Below, piece after piece: positions 13,718-24,953 of a stretch of DNA of 64,000 nucleotides (the stretch's first letter is position 1; the number at the start of each line of letters is the position of its first letter). The DNA comes from Arabidopsis thaliana (lineage: Eukaryota > Streptophyta > Magnoliopsida > Brassicales > Brassicaceae): the NCBI RefSeq assembly GCF_000001735.4, contig NC_003071.7:17831443-17895442 (forward strand). Direction: 5' to 3'. The position numbers and the translations under genes are program-made. The notes under the pieces are model-generated. The model was not told the origin of the DNA, did not search any database, and saw nothing but the letters and a program-made list of their open reading frames with translations.

Positions 13718-14672
13718 TTCTTGTGGTTAAAATCAAAAGTCAAACCAGCTCACATTAGTGTAATTATTTAACTAAATTATAAAAAAGATAATCATATTTT
13801 GATTAGCTAATAACTAAACTACTTGACGATTGAGCGAATCTTATATTTAGTCTTACGGGATTAAACAAAAAATATCAATCAGACCTTGTTACGTAAGCAC
13901 AAATCATAGTGTTTGGTTGAAAAACGAAGAATAATACATTTTTTTTTATAGTGTGTTAGTACTGTTTTACTTTATACTTCCATATTCTTTTTTCAATAGA
14001 CATGTTTTTTCTAATCTTCTTTTTGGTGTTAATTTGATTTAAATTAAGTTAAATTTTTGTTGTTTTATGTATTTGGCCAAAATGATATTTGCATCATAAG
14101 GTTCATGTAGAAGAAAACATATCTTCATTTTTTTTTACTTTCTAGTCTTTTTCAATCTAGTGGACCTAATCCTTTTTCAAAATGATCTTCAAAGAATTTT
14201 TGTACCTAGTCTTGAATAAATGTGAGGAAATCTTTCTTTCTTTTTATGTGAAAAAATGTGAGGAAATCTAATTTACGTCTTTCATTTTTCTGCGAACATA
14301 AAATGGGTAAGGAGATATGGAAAATGTAAGATTCGGTTTGCAATTTTTCTGCAAACACAAGATCTCTGTTTTCTGCAAGAACAGAACCAATTTCCCACCA
14401 GGGTAACTCATTTTGACCACTTACAAGCGCCAGGCAATAATCCTTCTTCAAGGCCTTTCACCACTCCCCAAGTTCTCTGCTTTGGATCATATAAGCTCTC
14501 AAAAATCATAATCCAATACCAAAATTCATGATAAGTTATATGTTTTATTCATTATCAAGAAATTGAAAAACAACAATTCAAAAAGTTCATCTTTTAGAAT
14601 CATATACTAGAAAACACATAAATCAAGCTCCATTCACCAATTATTGATGAAGTCATGAAGATAAATCGATTA

Positions 14673-15151
14673 TTATCCTCTGATGCAACAACAGCGTGGA
14701 GGATTTCCAACACAATGTCCAGTCCGGTAAATAGCTACATTAGTACAGTCATAGAAGCATGCATGATCATCCCGTCTAGCATCACATAGAAAAAGGCAAG
14801 CACCATATTTTGCTGGCTCGATCACTGCACATATATACAACTCCACATTAAAACTATAAATCTGTAGATACATGTCCAAATAACAGTTTTAGTTTCTTCA
14901 AGGTTCTTAACAACATATACATATACACAGATACATGTAATATTGTATTACTAATTCTATATTTTTAAGAATTTTTTGTTTCCTGAATTATTGTTTTGGT
15001 AGTGATCAAAGATAGTTGAAAATAACAAAAAAAAATAAACATCTTCGCAAAGAAACAACATACCTGACTCGGCCTCAACATCGTAATAAGAAAACGAAAT
15101 TGTCAATATAATTACAAGAAAAACAGTTGCAGAGGTTTTTTTGATACCCAT
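14673..15151 (-). CDS. Defensin-like secreted peptide (DEFL family)
   Basis: Two exons, 15151-15064 and 14824-14673, joined in phase 1, give 79 residues. Exon 1 codes a signal peptide (MGIKKTSATVFLVIILTISF, cleavage likely after VEAES or nearby). Exon 2 codes the mature peptide with eight cysteines spaced C-x3-C-x8-C-x3-C-x10-C-x6-CCC, ending RCCCIRG. An intron just after the signal peptide is the standard layout of plant defensin-like genes. Such peptides are secreted and stabilised by disulphides; functions range from antimicrobial action to pollen-pistil signalling, and nothing here tells which. Fragments resembling this gene and its flanks occur near 16.0-16.1 kb, which suggests past local duplication. 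It would be At2g42885 by position. Confidence 0.82.
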
Positions 15152-15665
15152 AGGTTCTATTATCTTTTAGGTTTTCGTGAAAGTCTTATTTATAGGACTA
15201 TTTTTCTTGGAAAGTTTCAAGTTTTTATCCTCTGTTTTTATTTTACAGTAAGTAGATCTTCCATAAATAAATTTGTTATTTTGGTAAAGAGAGATTTTCA
15301 TTTCTTTTTATTATCTTCTTTAAGTAGAAAGAATCTTAAAACTACTATACTTGAATACTTATAAAAAAAATTACTATACTTGAATATATCAAATTTAATG
15401 CAAAGTTCATGTTGGAGAAATTAAATACTAATATCAAAATGTATTTGTATAAATCACATTACAATCACTTTGACTGGAAGACCATTATTCTGTGTGGTAA
15501 ACTGGTAATTAATTACTAAATTACCACCTACATAAACCGAATATAATTGGACACACATAGAGAGAATTTTCTGTTGTCGAATATTCCAAAACTTATCAAA
15601 ATAATGTATGTTTCTATTTATAGTCTGTTTCTCTTTATAGTCTGTGTGTATAAATATGATGAGTT

Positions 15666-15711
15666 TGAATATCACGGGTGATGAAAAAAAAAAAAAATGA
15701 ATATCACGGGT
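15666..15711. repeat. 14-bp direct repeat around a poly(A) tract
   Basis: TGAATATCACGGGT occurs at 15666-15679 and 15698-15711. The 18 bases between are GATG plus 14 A. The layout resembles a target-site duplication around a very short poly(A)-tailed insertion. Confidence 0.75.
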
Positions 15712-15762
15712 CCTCGAAAACCACTCCTTCTTTATCCCCACTGTTTCATGTTTTCTTCGCAT

Positions 15763-15812
15763 AGGTAATGGGTTCAATTGTGAAAAAAAAAAAAAAAGGT
15801 AATGGGTTCAAT
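15763..15812. repeat. 16-bp direct repeat around a poly(A) tract
   Basis: AGGTAATGGGTTCAAT occurs at 15763-15778 and 15797-15812. The 18 bases between are TGTG plus 14 A. This is the second such structure within 150 bases, with the same insert length. Confidence 0.75.
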
Positions 15813-15977
15813 ATTTCGTCTATATTAAAACTTATACACACAACTATTTTGCCCTAAATGAATTGTGACGGAGAGAATTTTACGCTCTAAACTGGAAAAG
15901 ATAGAGTGATCCTGAAACGAATAAACGGAGGAGAAGGGGAGAGAAGGAGTATCATAGTTTAGTTTCTCTCACACTGT

Positions 15978-16074
15978 ATCCGATTATTTAACTCCACGTT
16001 GACACGTTGTCTCTGACGCGTGAGAGACTTGTTGTCAAATGTAATAAACCAGCTAATAATTAGTCTGTCTCCTG
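15978..16074. repeat. Dispersed direct repeat, copy B
   Basis: This is the partner of 13623-13717, sharing TGACGCGTGAGAGA and GTCAAATGTAATAAACCAGC. It has a short extra segment after CCACGT and some single-base differences. It is directly followed by the defensin-exon fragment. Confidence 0.8.
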
Positions 16075-16102
16075 GTACAGTCATGGTTGCATGCATGATC
16101 AT
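16075..16102 (-). pseudogene. Fragment of the defensin-like exon
   Basis: These 28 bases match 14743-14770 inside exon 2 of the defensin-like gene at 25 of 28 positions (GTACAGTCAT, then GCATGCATGATCAT). They are too short to code anything and look like a footprint of duplication or ectopic exchange. Confidence 0.55.
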
Positions 16103-16826
16103 AGTTTGGTTTCTCCCACACTATGGATCAATTTAGTTTACATAGTGAAGCAAGTTTATGTTTTCAATTTCATGTTGTTACTCACCTTTTCTATTTAGTT
16201 CAAGTGAACATATAACTCATATCGTGGACCAAATTAGATTTCATAGTTAGTTCACATGATGGACCAAACTTAGATGTTAAAATTTTGTACATATCTTAAA
16301 AACTCAACGGCCTTGAAATATGATGAAGTTCAATTTGTTTTAAGTACATAGCCGAGACAAGTTTGATTCATCTTGTAGATAAAATACTAGAAAACGTTAA
16401 CAAATTGTATATTTGCTTATCTTTTGCTTATACTCTACTTATGTTTTACATAATTTTTGTTTGTTTATATTTGGCCGACCACAAAAACCAAATCTAATTA
16501 TGGCCTTTACCGGAACTAATTTTTGTATTGGTTTTTATTTTATTTTATTTTATTAATTTGGATTGTAAAATCCAGTAACAATTTTACTATTTCAACGTAA
16601 GTAATGTAGAGAAAAATCTCTTGCAAAAAGAATTTACTTGTTCGAAAGTAAACTATATAACTGCTGACAAAGACAAAAAAAAATAAAAAATAATAAGAGA
16701 GTGGCTTGTAATATAGAAGAAATATAAGGGTAGAGGGATGGCAAAAAAAAAAGCTAGGTAATTCACCAGGAGAAAATTTTACATTTTTACTAAAGTATTT
16801 TATATGTTTGAAATCTATTTTAACAG

Positions 16827-17147
16827 GTTTCCGATGGAGATCTTGTCATTTGCTTCCCCAAACATAACCAACCAGCTTTTGCCCATCCTCGTTTAATACA
16901 TCTCAAGATACAGGTTTGTTTCTTTACTTTTTAAATTTTGTTTCTTTACTTTTTAAATTTTGTTGCTCGATTACTTATGATTCCTAGAATGACTGGAACT
17001 AGCAAGAAAAGTGAATGGCGAACATCAGAGGCACACGTCAGTACCGCCAAATGTCCTGAAGGTACAGTGCCAATACAAAACATAACCGTTTTGGATCATC
17101 GAGCAAAACCAGAAAGAGGCAATAACAATACTAGTTTCATCCCCTAA
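16827..17147 (+). pseudogene. Relic of a neprosin/DUF239-type gene
   Basis: Two exon-like pieces remain. After an acceptor-like TTTTAACAG, 16827-16913 reads VSDGDLVICFPKHNQPAFAH then PRLIHLKIQ and ends at a good donor. From about 16989 to 17147 comes MTGTSKKSEWRTSEAHVSTA, KCPEGTVPIQNI and a stop. DUF239 proteins, which carry a neprosin activation domain and a neprosin peptidase domain, have the same order: a D-I-(x)-C segment, Q-P-A-F-x-H-P, H-K-I-Q, then C-P-x-G-T-x-P-I-R. The peptidase domain that should follow is absent and the junction phases do not fit well, so I call it a truncated relic. Small tandem duplications lie in its intron and at its end. Confidence 0.65.
16921..16964. repeat. 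22-bp tandem duplication
   Basis: The unit TCTTTACTTTTTAAATTTTG plus TT is present twice head to tail, in what would be the intron of the neprosin-type relic. Confidence 0.85.
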
Positions 17148-17199
17148 CATGAGGTACATAAACTACTAGTTTCATCCCCTAACATGAGGTACATAAACT
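17130..17199. repeat. 35-bp perfect tandem duplication
   Basis: A 35-base unit beginning ACTAGTTTCATCCCCTAACA occupies 17130-17164 and 17165-17199 without differences. It overlaps the stop codon of the neprosin-type relic, so the duplication is recent compared with the decay of that gene. Confidence 0.9.
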
Positions 17200-18400
17200 G
17201 TTAAACATATATCTATCATTGTACTTCTCTCTTTGGTAATACGTATTTCTCTCTTTGGTAAAAATGAATGTACTTCTCGATTTTTAGTTTTGAAGAAATT
17301 AAATGCATTATTAATTGGTAAGTGTTTTTTTCCCAACCGTTTTGTCAATATATTATTTTCCTAATATTTGTGATGATAGAGTGATTATTTTTTACATATA
17401 TAGAGATTATATTGAGATTTGTTTTTTTTTTAAACACATCTCTAGATTTGTTTTAGGTCCATAATAGACTTCGATAAAAAAAAATCACAATTTAATTTTA
17501 TGAAAATACAAAATTCTGCACGAGTTGTAATACTAGTATGATATAAATCACATACCAATAAAACCTCAACATTGTTTTGTTTTGTAACTGATCACTTTGA
17601 CAAAATGCAAATCCGTTAATGAAAAATTTATGTGACTTTTGACTTAAACTATTTTTCAATTAAATTTATCGGATAATAAATGTGAGAATGTCAGAAATAG
17701 TTAGAATAAGTAAATGTGATGAATTTTATTTATTCAGTTTACATGTTAAAAAGTCATTCAGAAAACAGCAAAAGTATTTAAAATAAAGTAACAACTCCAA
17801 GTTTTACATTTCTGATTTGCATCATAAGTGTATTTGTGACTTTTTAAGTCCGTCCTAGAATTTGTTCTTACAAGTTGATCATAATAATGCGAGAGATGAA
17901 TCTATGAGAAATAAAGTTGAGTATCAGACTAAATTTTCTCATCGAATGTTCAATGTTGCATCCTTGTTGACCTTGTCCCCAACTATCATATACTACTACT
18001 ATATTTCAAAATAAGTTCCGACATATTAAGACCAAAATAATAGTGGTTTTTCTAACATGTAATTAAAGCCCATATTTTAAATGTTGATTAGGGCCCATAA
18101 TGTTATAGTATATACTAATAATTAATTATTTGATTATTTAAATTATTATAAATTTTTTGATATACATTACATATGACCATAGGACATATAGATAAATTCC
18201 TGTAAATATTAACATATTAGATGTCAAAATATTTTTCCTTGTAGAGTTTAAAACAAATTATCAGTGTCCATCAAAAGCTGGTTTAGGTTCGTGTCAACGG
18301 TTGGGCCGAAAAAATAAACGAATTTCAAAAATTATAGACTCTAATTAAGTAGGATTACTTATTTTGATTGTAATCACTACATAAATAAAATAATTAAATA
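17200..18400. other. AT-rich spacer, nothing recognised
   Basis: About 1.2 kb without coding frames of family character, RNA genes or clear repeats. Poly(A) and poly(T) runs are frequent. Confidence 0.45.
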
Positions 18401-19189
18401 TCCATTTTTTCTCTCTCTCTTTCTCAGTTTTTTTTTTTTTGGGTAAGCGTTTGCTCGTTGTGTAATTTCCCGGCAACGGAAGAGAGGAGGAGGAAGAGTG
18501 TAAGCAATAAATTCCTCTTCTTCTACGAAACATTTGCTCTTCTCCTCTTTCTCTTCTCTTCTCTTCTCCTTTGCTTCTCCGATTCTCTTCCTTTTTTTTA
18601 GTTTGATCCGACTACTCAAGCTTTTTTTCTGTTCATGGTTTCCTCCATCATCGCAGGTACTACTTCACTTCTTCTTCGATGAAATTTCTGCTAATCGGTT
18701 TGATTTTTGGTTATTATTCATATGAAATTTTGTATTCCTTATTTGTTTGACTGCTCTATGATTATCATGTAGTTTGATTGTGACTGTTCTGGTTTTTTTT
18801 TACTCAAAACTGATCATGGTTTTTAACGAGAAAACAAGTTGATACTCTCTTTGGTTCCGTGGAATTCACTGATCATCGAATCGGTTTTTGACCTGTTTCA
18901 AAGGTTTAAGCTTTGATTTGAGTTTATTGCTCTGTCTCTGATGATGTTTTGTCGCCACAAGCAGCAAAATTTTCTATTCATCGAGTTGACCAACTCATGG
19001 TCTTGCTTCGATTTTCTTCTTCTCAGTTATGTTTGTTGATGTATGGACTACTAGGAAACACATGAGTAGCTTGTGATCGAGAACTAATGATCTTAGCAAG
19101 TTACTGTTCTGCTTTATGATGCAAAATCAGAAATCAACTAGCAGGTCTTTGATATTTGATTCATATCTGCAGTTGCAGAAGGCAAAAAG
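18401..19189 (+). promoter_or_regulatory. AML2 promoter end, leader and leader intron
   Basis: CT-rich sequence at 18410-18600 looks like a core promoter and leader. A donor (CGCAG|gtacta) at 18657 and an acceptor (TTGCAG) ending at 19178 suggest a leader intron of about 520 bases that ends 11 bases before the start codon. This is inferred from splice signals only. Confidence 0.5.
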
Positions 19190-22100
19190 ATGGAGCTAGA
19201 ACCCAATAAATCACTATCTGCTGGTATGAATAGATTCTTTCTTGCTTTGATTGAATTTACAATTTTTGTTTCTCACAATTTTTTTAATATCTATTGATTT
19301 GGCTATGTCAAATCTAGATATGCCATCTTTGCTGAGTAGATCATCTGAAGCTTTTAATGGAGGCACTGGATATCGTTCTTCAAGTGATCTCAGCATGTTC
19401 TCAAGCTCATTGCCCACACTTTTTCATGAAAAGCGTATGTCCTACTAGCTTCTTTTAGTTATTCAGTTTTAATTCTTGATTTACTTGAAGAACAGTGCTA
19501 ATATCTTTTTGTTTTTGTTTGCAGTGAATATGACTGATTCAGATAGTTGGCTCTCCTTTGATGAAAGCTCACCCAATCTGAACAAACTTGTCATAGGAAA
19601 CTCAGAGAAAGATTCTTTGGAAGATGTTGAACCCGATGCTTTAGAAATATTGCTGCCTGAGGATGAAAATGAGCTCCTTCCTGGCCTCATTGATGAGCTT
19701 AATTTTACCGGGTTGCCTGATGAACTTGACGATCTCGAAGAGTGTGATGTCTTTTGCACGGGAGGGGGTATGGAGTTGGATGTTGAATCCCAAGATAATC
19801 ATGCTGTTGATGCGTCAGGGATGCAGATTTCTGATCGCGGTGCTGCAAATGCATTTGTTCCTCGTAAACGTCCCAATACGGCTGGTAGAGTTTCAGTGGA
19901 ACATCCAAACGGTGAACATCCTTCAAGGACATTATTTGTTAGGAATATCAACAGCAGTGTCGAGGATTCTGAGTTAAGCGCCCTTTTTGAGGTAATCAAC
20001 ACTTGTTCGCTTTCATCTTTCTCGTTGAGCCGTAACTCATAGAATATTTGAGGTTTGCTCGCTCTTGCTGATGGGATTTCTATTTGTCACCAGCCGTTTG
20101 GGGAGATCAGAAGTTTGTACACTGCATGTAAAAGCAGGGGGTTTGTTATGATATCCTACTACGATATTCGAGCTGCTCATGCCGCAATGCGTGCACTACA
20201 GAACACACTTTTAAGAAAAAGGACACTGGACATTCACTTTTCCATTCCTAAAGTATGGACTACGAGAGATATTCTTGATTTGAAGTTTCAGCTTTTCTTT
20301 AGTACTTTTCTCATCATCAGCTTATGCCACATGATAGGAAAATCCATCAGAGAAGGATATGAATCAAGGAACTCTTGTGATTTTTAATGTGGACACAACA
20401 GTATCGAATGATGAGCTCCTTCAGCTGTTTGGTGCCTATGGTGAAATAAGAGAGGTAATTTAACTTGTGCGTTCAAATGTGCATATGCTATGTCTAAGAG
20501 ATTCTTCTCTTTGTTTGGTACATAATGTAACATATCACCTGCTTATTGATTCTTGACTTGTAAATGCAGATTAGAGAAACCCCAAACAGGCGATTCCACA
20601 GGTTCATTGAGTACTATGATGTTAGAGATGCAGAGACAGCCTTGAAAGCACTGAATAGAAGCGAGATAGGTGGAAAATGTATAAAGCTCGAACTTAGTCG
20701 TCCTGGAGGGGCTCGTCGACTGTGAGTTTTCTGCACTTTGTATATGTCAAAGAATTGAGTTATCTTGCATACACTGTGAACGGAAACTTTTTGTATGCAG
20801 GTCGGTCCCGTCACAAAGTCAAGATTTGGAGAGAACCGAAGTTACAAATTTCTACAATCAAGTAGGTTCACATGTTGCTAATTCTCCACCAGGTAATCTC
20901 ATATTGATCATTTCTTTTATCAACTTTTTCTCTCGATTGGTTAGCATGCCTTTTCCGTAATTCATTCAATCTACTTAATAGGTAACTGGCCAATTGGTAG
21001 CCCAGTGAAGGGCTCTCCTTCGCATGCCTTTACGAGGCCACATGGTCTAGGAATGGTCAGGCCAGTTAACTCAGACAATATGCCAGGACTGGCTTCAATT
21101 CTTCCTGCTCATCCTTCTAGCTTTCATGGATTTTCACCAGTCAGTAATGACCAAGGGCTATTGAATCATTCAAACCAAACTATTCTGAATAAGGGATTGA
21201 TGCACAACATTTCCTATGGGCAACCTCATTCTTTGCCAGAGCATATAACAGGGGGAATTTCCAACTCCATGAGGTTTATAGCTCCACACTCCTCAGGATT
21301 CGGGACTTCATCTGATCACCGCTATCGCTGGGGAAGCCCTCCTCAGCATATGAATTATCCTGGTTACACTGGAGTGTCGTCGTCATCGTCATCTACTGAA
21401 CGTCCTTTCACTGTCAGGCATGGTTTTCCATTTGCTGAGAGGCAGGCTTCATTGCTTGGAAAATACCAGCATCATGTGGGCTCTGCTCCCTCAAGCATTC
21501 ATTTTAATACACAAATGAATTGCTACACGGGATCACCAGAGATACCCCTTGGATTTAGTGATATGGGAATCAACAGAAACTATAACAGTGCTCATGGAAA
21601 AGCAAACCTTGGTGTTAGTCTACCGGGGAACAGTAGTGAACAGGATTTCACTGGCTTTGGCATGTCTTCAATGCCTACAGTTCCTTTCGGTGGGAGTAGA
21701 GGATTACAATCAGTAAGGCCTGAACCTTTTGCTGAGCAGGGTAGGATACATAACCACGAGAGTCACAATCAGAATCAGTTCATAGATGGTGGGAGATATC
21801 ATATCGACTTGGATAGGATTGCTAGTGGAGATGAAATCCGAACTACATTAATCATCAAAAACATCCCAAACAAGTAAGCGTTTTATTGATCTCAATCTAA
21901 GATATTCGAGCAATGTTTAAATTTCAAATGCTTTGTTTTGTAAGGTACACTTACAAGATGCTGGTGGCTGAAATCGACGAAAAGCACAAGGGAGACTATG
22001 ACTTTCTATGCTTGCCGACAGACTTTAAGGTATTATACTATAAGAGAGAGTGAACTCATGATGCACTTGTATGACCTGAGAACTTACTAACAATCTAGCT

Positions 22101-22763
22101 TTTTTCTGGATACAGAATAAATGCAACATGGGTCACGCTTTTATCAACATGGTCTCTCCATTGCACATCGTTCCCTTCCAACAGGTTTCTTTACCTTTTC
22201 TCTTCAGTATTGTCTTTAAAACTTCTCTTCACTAGTCATGAAGTTGACTATGTATTGTGGATATGGTAATTATCCGATTCAATGGCTTGAGATTGTTATA
22301 GCTAAAAGATATTCATAATGTGTGTTTCTGCAGACTTTCAATGGTAAAATATGGGAGAAATTCAACAGTGGGAAAGTTGCTTCATTGGCATATGCAGAGA
22401 TCCAAGGAAAGTCTGCCCTTGCGTCATACATGCAGACTCCAAGTTCTATGAAGGAACAAAAGCAATTGTTTCCAGAAGTCTCCTACCATGATGATGGTCA
22501 AGACGCCAATGATCACGTATGTTTATCCGATACAAAATCTCATTTTTGTTTTTGTTTTTGATACATGATTTCAAAATGCATATGCAGTATCTTCAGATTT
22601 TTCCACCGATTTCACCTTGTATCTATGAATCATACAGGAGCAACTGTTTTCAAGCATTTGGAACATAACCGCGCCTGATTCAGATTGGTCTTACACAATG
22701 GATCTTATCGAAAATCCGAGGGAGAACGGTAACTCCAAGAATGCTGCAGAAGAGTCCTCTTGA
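19190..22763 (+). CDS. ML2: Mei2-like RNA-binding protein AML2
   Basis: Twelve coding exons: 19190-19223, 19318-19434, 19525-19991, 20094-20252, 20338-20454, 20570-20721, 20801-20892, 20982-21873, 21945-22029, 22116-22184, 22334-22516 and 22638-22763. Phases close to about 830 residues starting MELEPNKSLSAD. Two RRMs lie in the first half: RTLFVRNINSSVEDSEL with GFVMISYYDIR, then GTLVIFNVDTTVSNDEL with HRFIEYYDVRDAE. The C-terminal Mei2-type RRM is TTLIIKNIPNKYTYKMLVAE, DYDFLCLPTDFKNKCNMG, HAFINM. This triple-RRM plan with the conserved third RRM defines the Mei2-like (AML) family, relatives of fission yeast Mei2, which promotes meiosis by binding RNA. Plant AML genes act partly redundantly in meiosis and early development. 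The first coding exon is only 34 bases. Database length may differ by about a dozen residues if one border is used differently. Confidence 0.93.
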
Positions 22764-23156
22764 ATCCCCACTAAAACTAGTAGTTGGGAACTCTAACTCA
22801 CCATCAAAGGTAAACTAAGTGTACAGGTCTGGCGCGGTTATGGAAGAAACAGAATGTACAGTATTAAGGCTTGTTTTCTCCACGGAACAAAGTAACCAGT
22901 TTTTAGGGATTACTTCACTCGAAGCAACCGATTAAAGAAACATCCCTATTAGTACATTACGTTGTATACTTTATATTCGGAAACTTCTCTCTATATCAGT
23001 CATGTGTATATAACATCCTCTTGCGTGTACATTATCCTTTCCATGTGAAAGACATGATCAGTATTTAGTTGTACAACAGGTTCGTTATAAGTTTCTGTCT
23101 CAATTAGTTATCATTACAAAACCGTTACACGTCTCTCTCTATGTAGACATCTATCC
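22764..23156. other. AML2 3' UTR and promoter of next gene
   Basis: About 390 bases between two genes on the same strand. The left half should be the 3' UTR of AML2 and the right half the promoter of the BSP-type gene. No other feature is seen. Confidence 0.45.
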
Positions 23157-23987
23157 ATGGTTTCAATGACGGATCAGACTCTTCTTCAACCTTTCCTAGC
23201 CAAACCCACCACCAAAGGCTTAGCAACGGAATCGGATTCAGGTATTATTCTGCGGCTTTTCTCTATACTTCTCGTCGGAGCAATCTCTTTGTGGGCAAAC
23301 CATGAGGCTTCAAAAGGCTTCTCCATAAGTATCATCAATGATGCTAAAGATTCTCCTTCCGGTAAAAGATTCGCCCTTTTCTTCGAATCTGATGATACGG
23401 CAGTGCGGATATTGCTCGATGCAAGCTTCTTTGTGGAGAGGTTTCTCTACGAGGGTGTTCCTCATCGTCTCCGTAAGCCTGTAAACCACGTTACCGTCCA
23501 ATTCTGTGGAAACAGTAGTGATAGAGTAGATAGGTTCTCGGTAACTTCAGGTGCAAGTCATGGAGAGTATGTGATCAGATTAAGCCCATCTCTCACGGAA
23601 AGAAAAAAGTTTAGCAACGCCGTGGAATCTGCATTGCGACGTTCTATGGTTAGAATATGGCTATGGGGAGACGAGTCAGGAGCTTCGCCGGAGCTTGTGG
23701 CCGGCATGGTGGAGTATTTGGCCGTGGAGAGCCGAAAACGACGTCACTTTGAAAAGTTTGGTGGGAATTGGAAGGATAAGGAAAAGTCTGTGTATGTGGT
23801 TAGCTTGTTGGATTACTGTGAACGACGTAGCGAGGGTTTCATCCGACGGTTGAACCATGGGATGAGACTTAGGTGGGATGATCGGACGGTGGATCTTGCT
23901 TCGAGTGGTGCGTGTGGTTCACGCAAGGATGTGTTGCGTGAGCTTAAGATGGACGACAGTGGATTGATAATTGAGAGACGAACATGA
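23157..23987 (+). CDS. Basic secretory protein (BSP) family protein lacking the metal site
   Basis: A single exon codes 276 residues. The stretch FALFFESDDTAVRILLDASFF-VERFLYEG and then NHVTVQFCGNS-DR is the start of the BSP domain (peptidase-like, M-type fold). The later GASPELVAGMVEYLAVESRK and VVSLLDYCERRSEGFIRRLN match the family's conserved E-G-x-A-D-Y and F-L-D-Y-C segments. At the place where BSP members have H-E-M-T-H-V-W-Q-W, this protein has RSMVRIWLW (residues about 152-160), so both His ligands and the Glu are gone and catalysis is unlikely. There is no classic signal peptide at the N terminus, but a hydrophobic helix at about 29-47 may anchor it. A second Met at codon 4 is an alternative start. 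It would be At2g42900 by position. Confidence 0.88.
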   Translation: MVSMTDQTLLQPFLAKPTTKGLATESDSGIILRLFSILLVGAISLWANHEASKGFSISIINDAKDSPSGKRFALFFESDDTAVRILLDASFFVERFLYEGVPHRLRKPVNHVTVQFCGNSSDRVDRFSVTSGASHGEYVIRLSPSLTERKKFSNAVESALRRSMVRIWLWGDESGASPELVAGMVEYLAVESRKRRHFEKFGGNWKDKEKSVYVVSLLDYCERRSEGFIRRLNHGMRLRWDDRTVDLASSGACGSRKDVLRELKMDDSGLIIERRT

Positions 23988-24953
23988 TATGTTCTCGTGC
24001 TGCCATATTGTAGCACACATGGCTCCACGTCATTATTTCAATGTGTATAATTCATCTTCTATATTCTTATCGAAAAATGTTTTTTTTTTTTTTTTGTCGT
24101 TCGAAAAATGATTTAATTTTTTCTCAGATAAATAAAAGAAATTATCTGAAATTTCTTTGTTGTTAGTCTCAGAAAAAGAAATTATTGGAGCCCAGTTTTG
24201 GTGAGTGGAAACTTTTGGTTTTGTTATTTCAAGGCCTTGTCCAACAAGAGTAGGATCAGGACCTACGGGCCTATTTATATAGTATATTTATTTGAGTGTC
24301 AGTGTCACACTAATCAAGGTTTAATTTTAAAATTGCAGTATTAAATATTAATGAAGGTTTTTATGCGAGCTGATAGCGGCCTCAAATAAATATATTCTCG
24401 ATTGGATTTCTTTAAAAAAAAAATCACTTTAAAGTTGACAAAAAAACTCAGTTTAAAGAAAATTAAGGTGGAATTATCTAGTTAAGTGTTACTCTTTAAT
24501 ATTTGGCTAATTGCGTTGGTTCATGCCTGTTTAAGAAGGAAATATAAAAAGTTTTGACTTAGGAAAATGAAAATGAAAATGAAAATGATGCAGCTTCCCA
24601 GCTTTTTTACAGATTCCAGATATTGATCAGATTTTTGATACCGAGATTTCTCTTCTCTATTGATTTGATAGAGTTTGGGAAGGTTTTCAAATATCAAAGA
24701 ATGGAAATAATGACAACATTAATGGAAATACATTCAGTAAACAGTACCTAAAGTTTTATTTTTATTTGAAATTAAAATAAAGATAAACGTATCATTTACA
24801 GATTTGGGGTACAGAAATAAAGTGCAAGGAATCAAAATTGTCAGCCGAACAACAAAAAAAACAAGGGCTTTTCAGAAAAATAAAAAACCTTTAAACCCTT
24901 TTTTTGTGTATCCGATTCCGTCGCAAGTACATTCGGACTCTTTCACGGCGTCA
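23988..24953. other. Spacer and PRS4 promoter
   Basis: About 0.97 kb, AT-rich, with a T-run at 24079-24095. A GAAAAT-type short tandem repeat occurs at 24565-24585. The last 150 bases form the likely PRS4 leader; in-frame codons continue upstream of the chosen ATG to 24804 but are Lys-rich and unlike the family. Nothing else is recognised. Confidence 0.45.

Larger units (their letters stand above)
12082..14672. other. MPK20 leader and AT-rich spacer
   Basis: The part from 12082 to about 12970 is less AT-rich and should hold the MPK20 leader and promoter; the minus strand is pyrimidine-rich at 12877-12907, opposite a (GA) run. Leader introns are likely but I could not fix their borders. From 13000 to 14672 the sequence is strongly AT-rich and gene-free, apart from the dispersed repeat at 13623-13717. 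The last 200 bases are probably the 3' UTR of the defensin-like gene. Confidence 0.45.
15152..16826. other. Spacer rich in duplicated fragments
   Basis: No intact gene is seen. The stretch holds two poly(A) tracts with flanking direct repeats (15666-15711 and 15763-15812), the dispersed repeat copy B (15978-16074) and a copy of part of the defensin exon (16075-16102). A phrase like ATCATAGTTT-GTTTCT occurs both before copy B (about 15952) and after it (about 16100), so the whole block may be one and a bit units of an old tandem duplication. A 107-codon minus-strand frame at 15454-15777 has no family signal. Confidence 0.5.

Noticed and set aside
15454-15777. 107-codon minus-strand frame next to the defensin-like gene
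   Set aside because: It contains poly-Phe from a poly(A) tract, spans one of the direct-repeat insertions and shows no domain or signal peptide.
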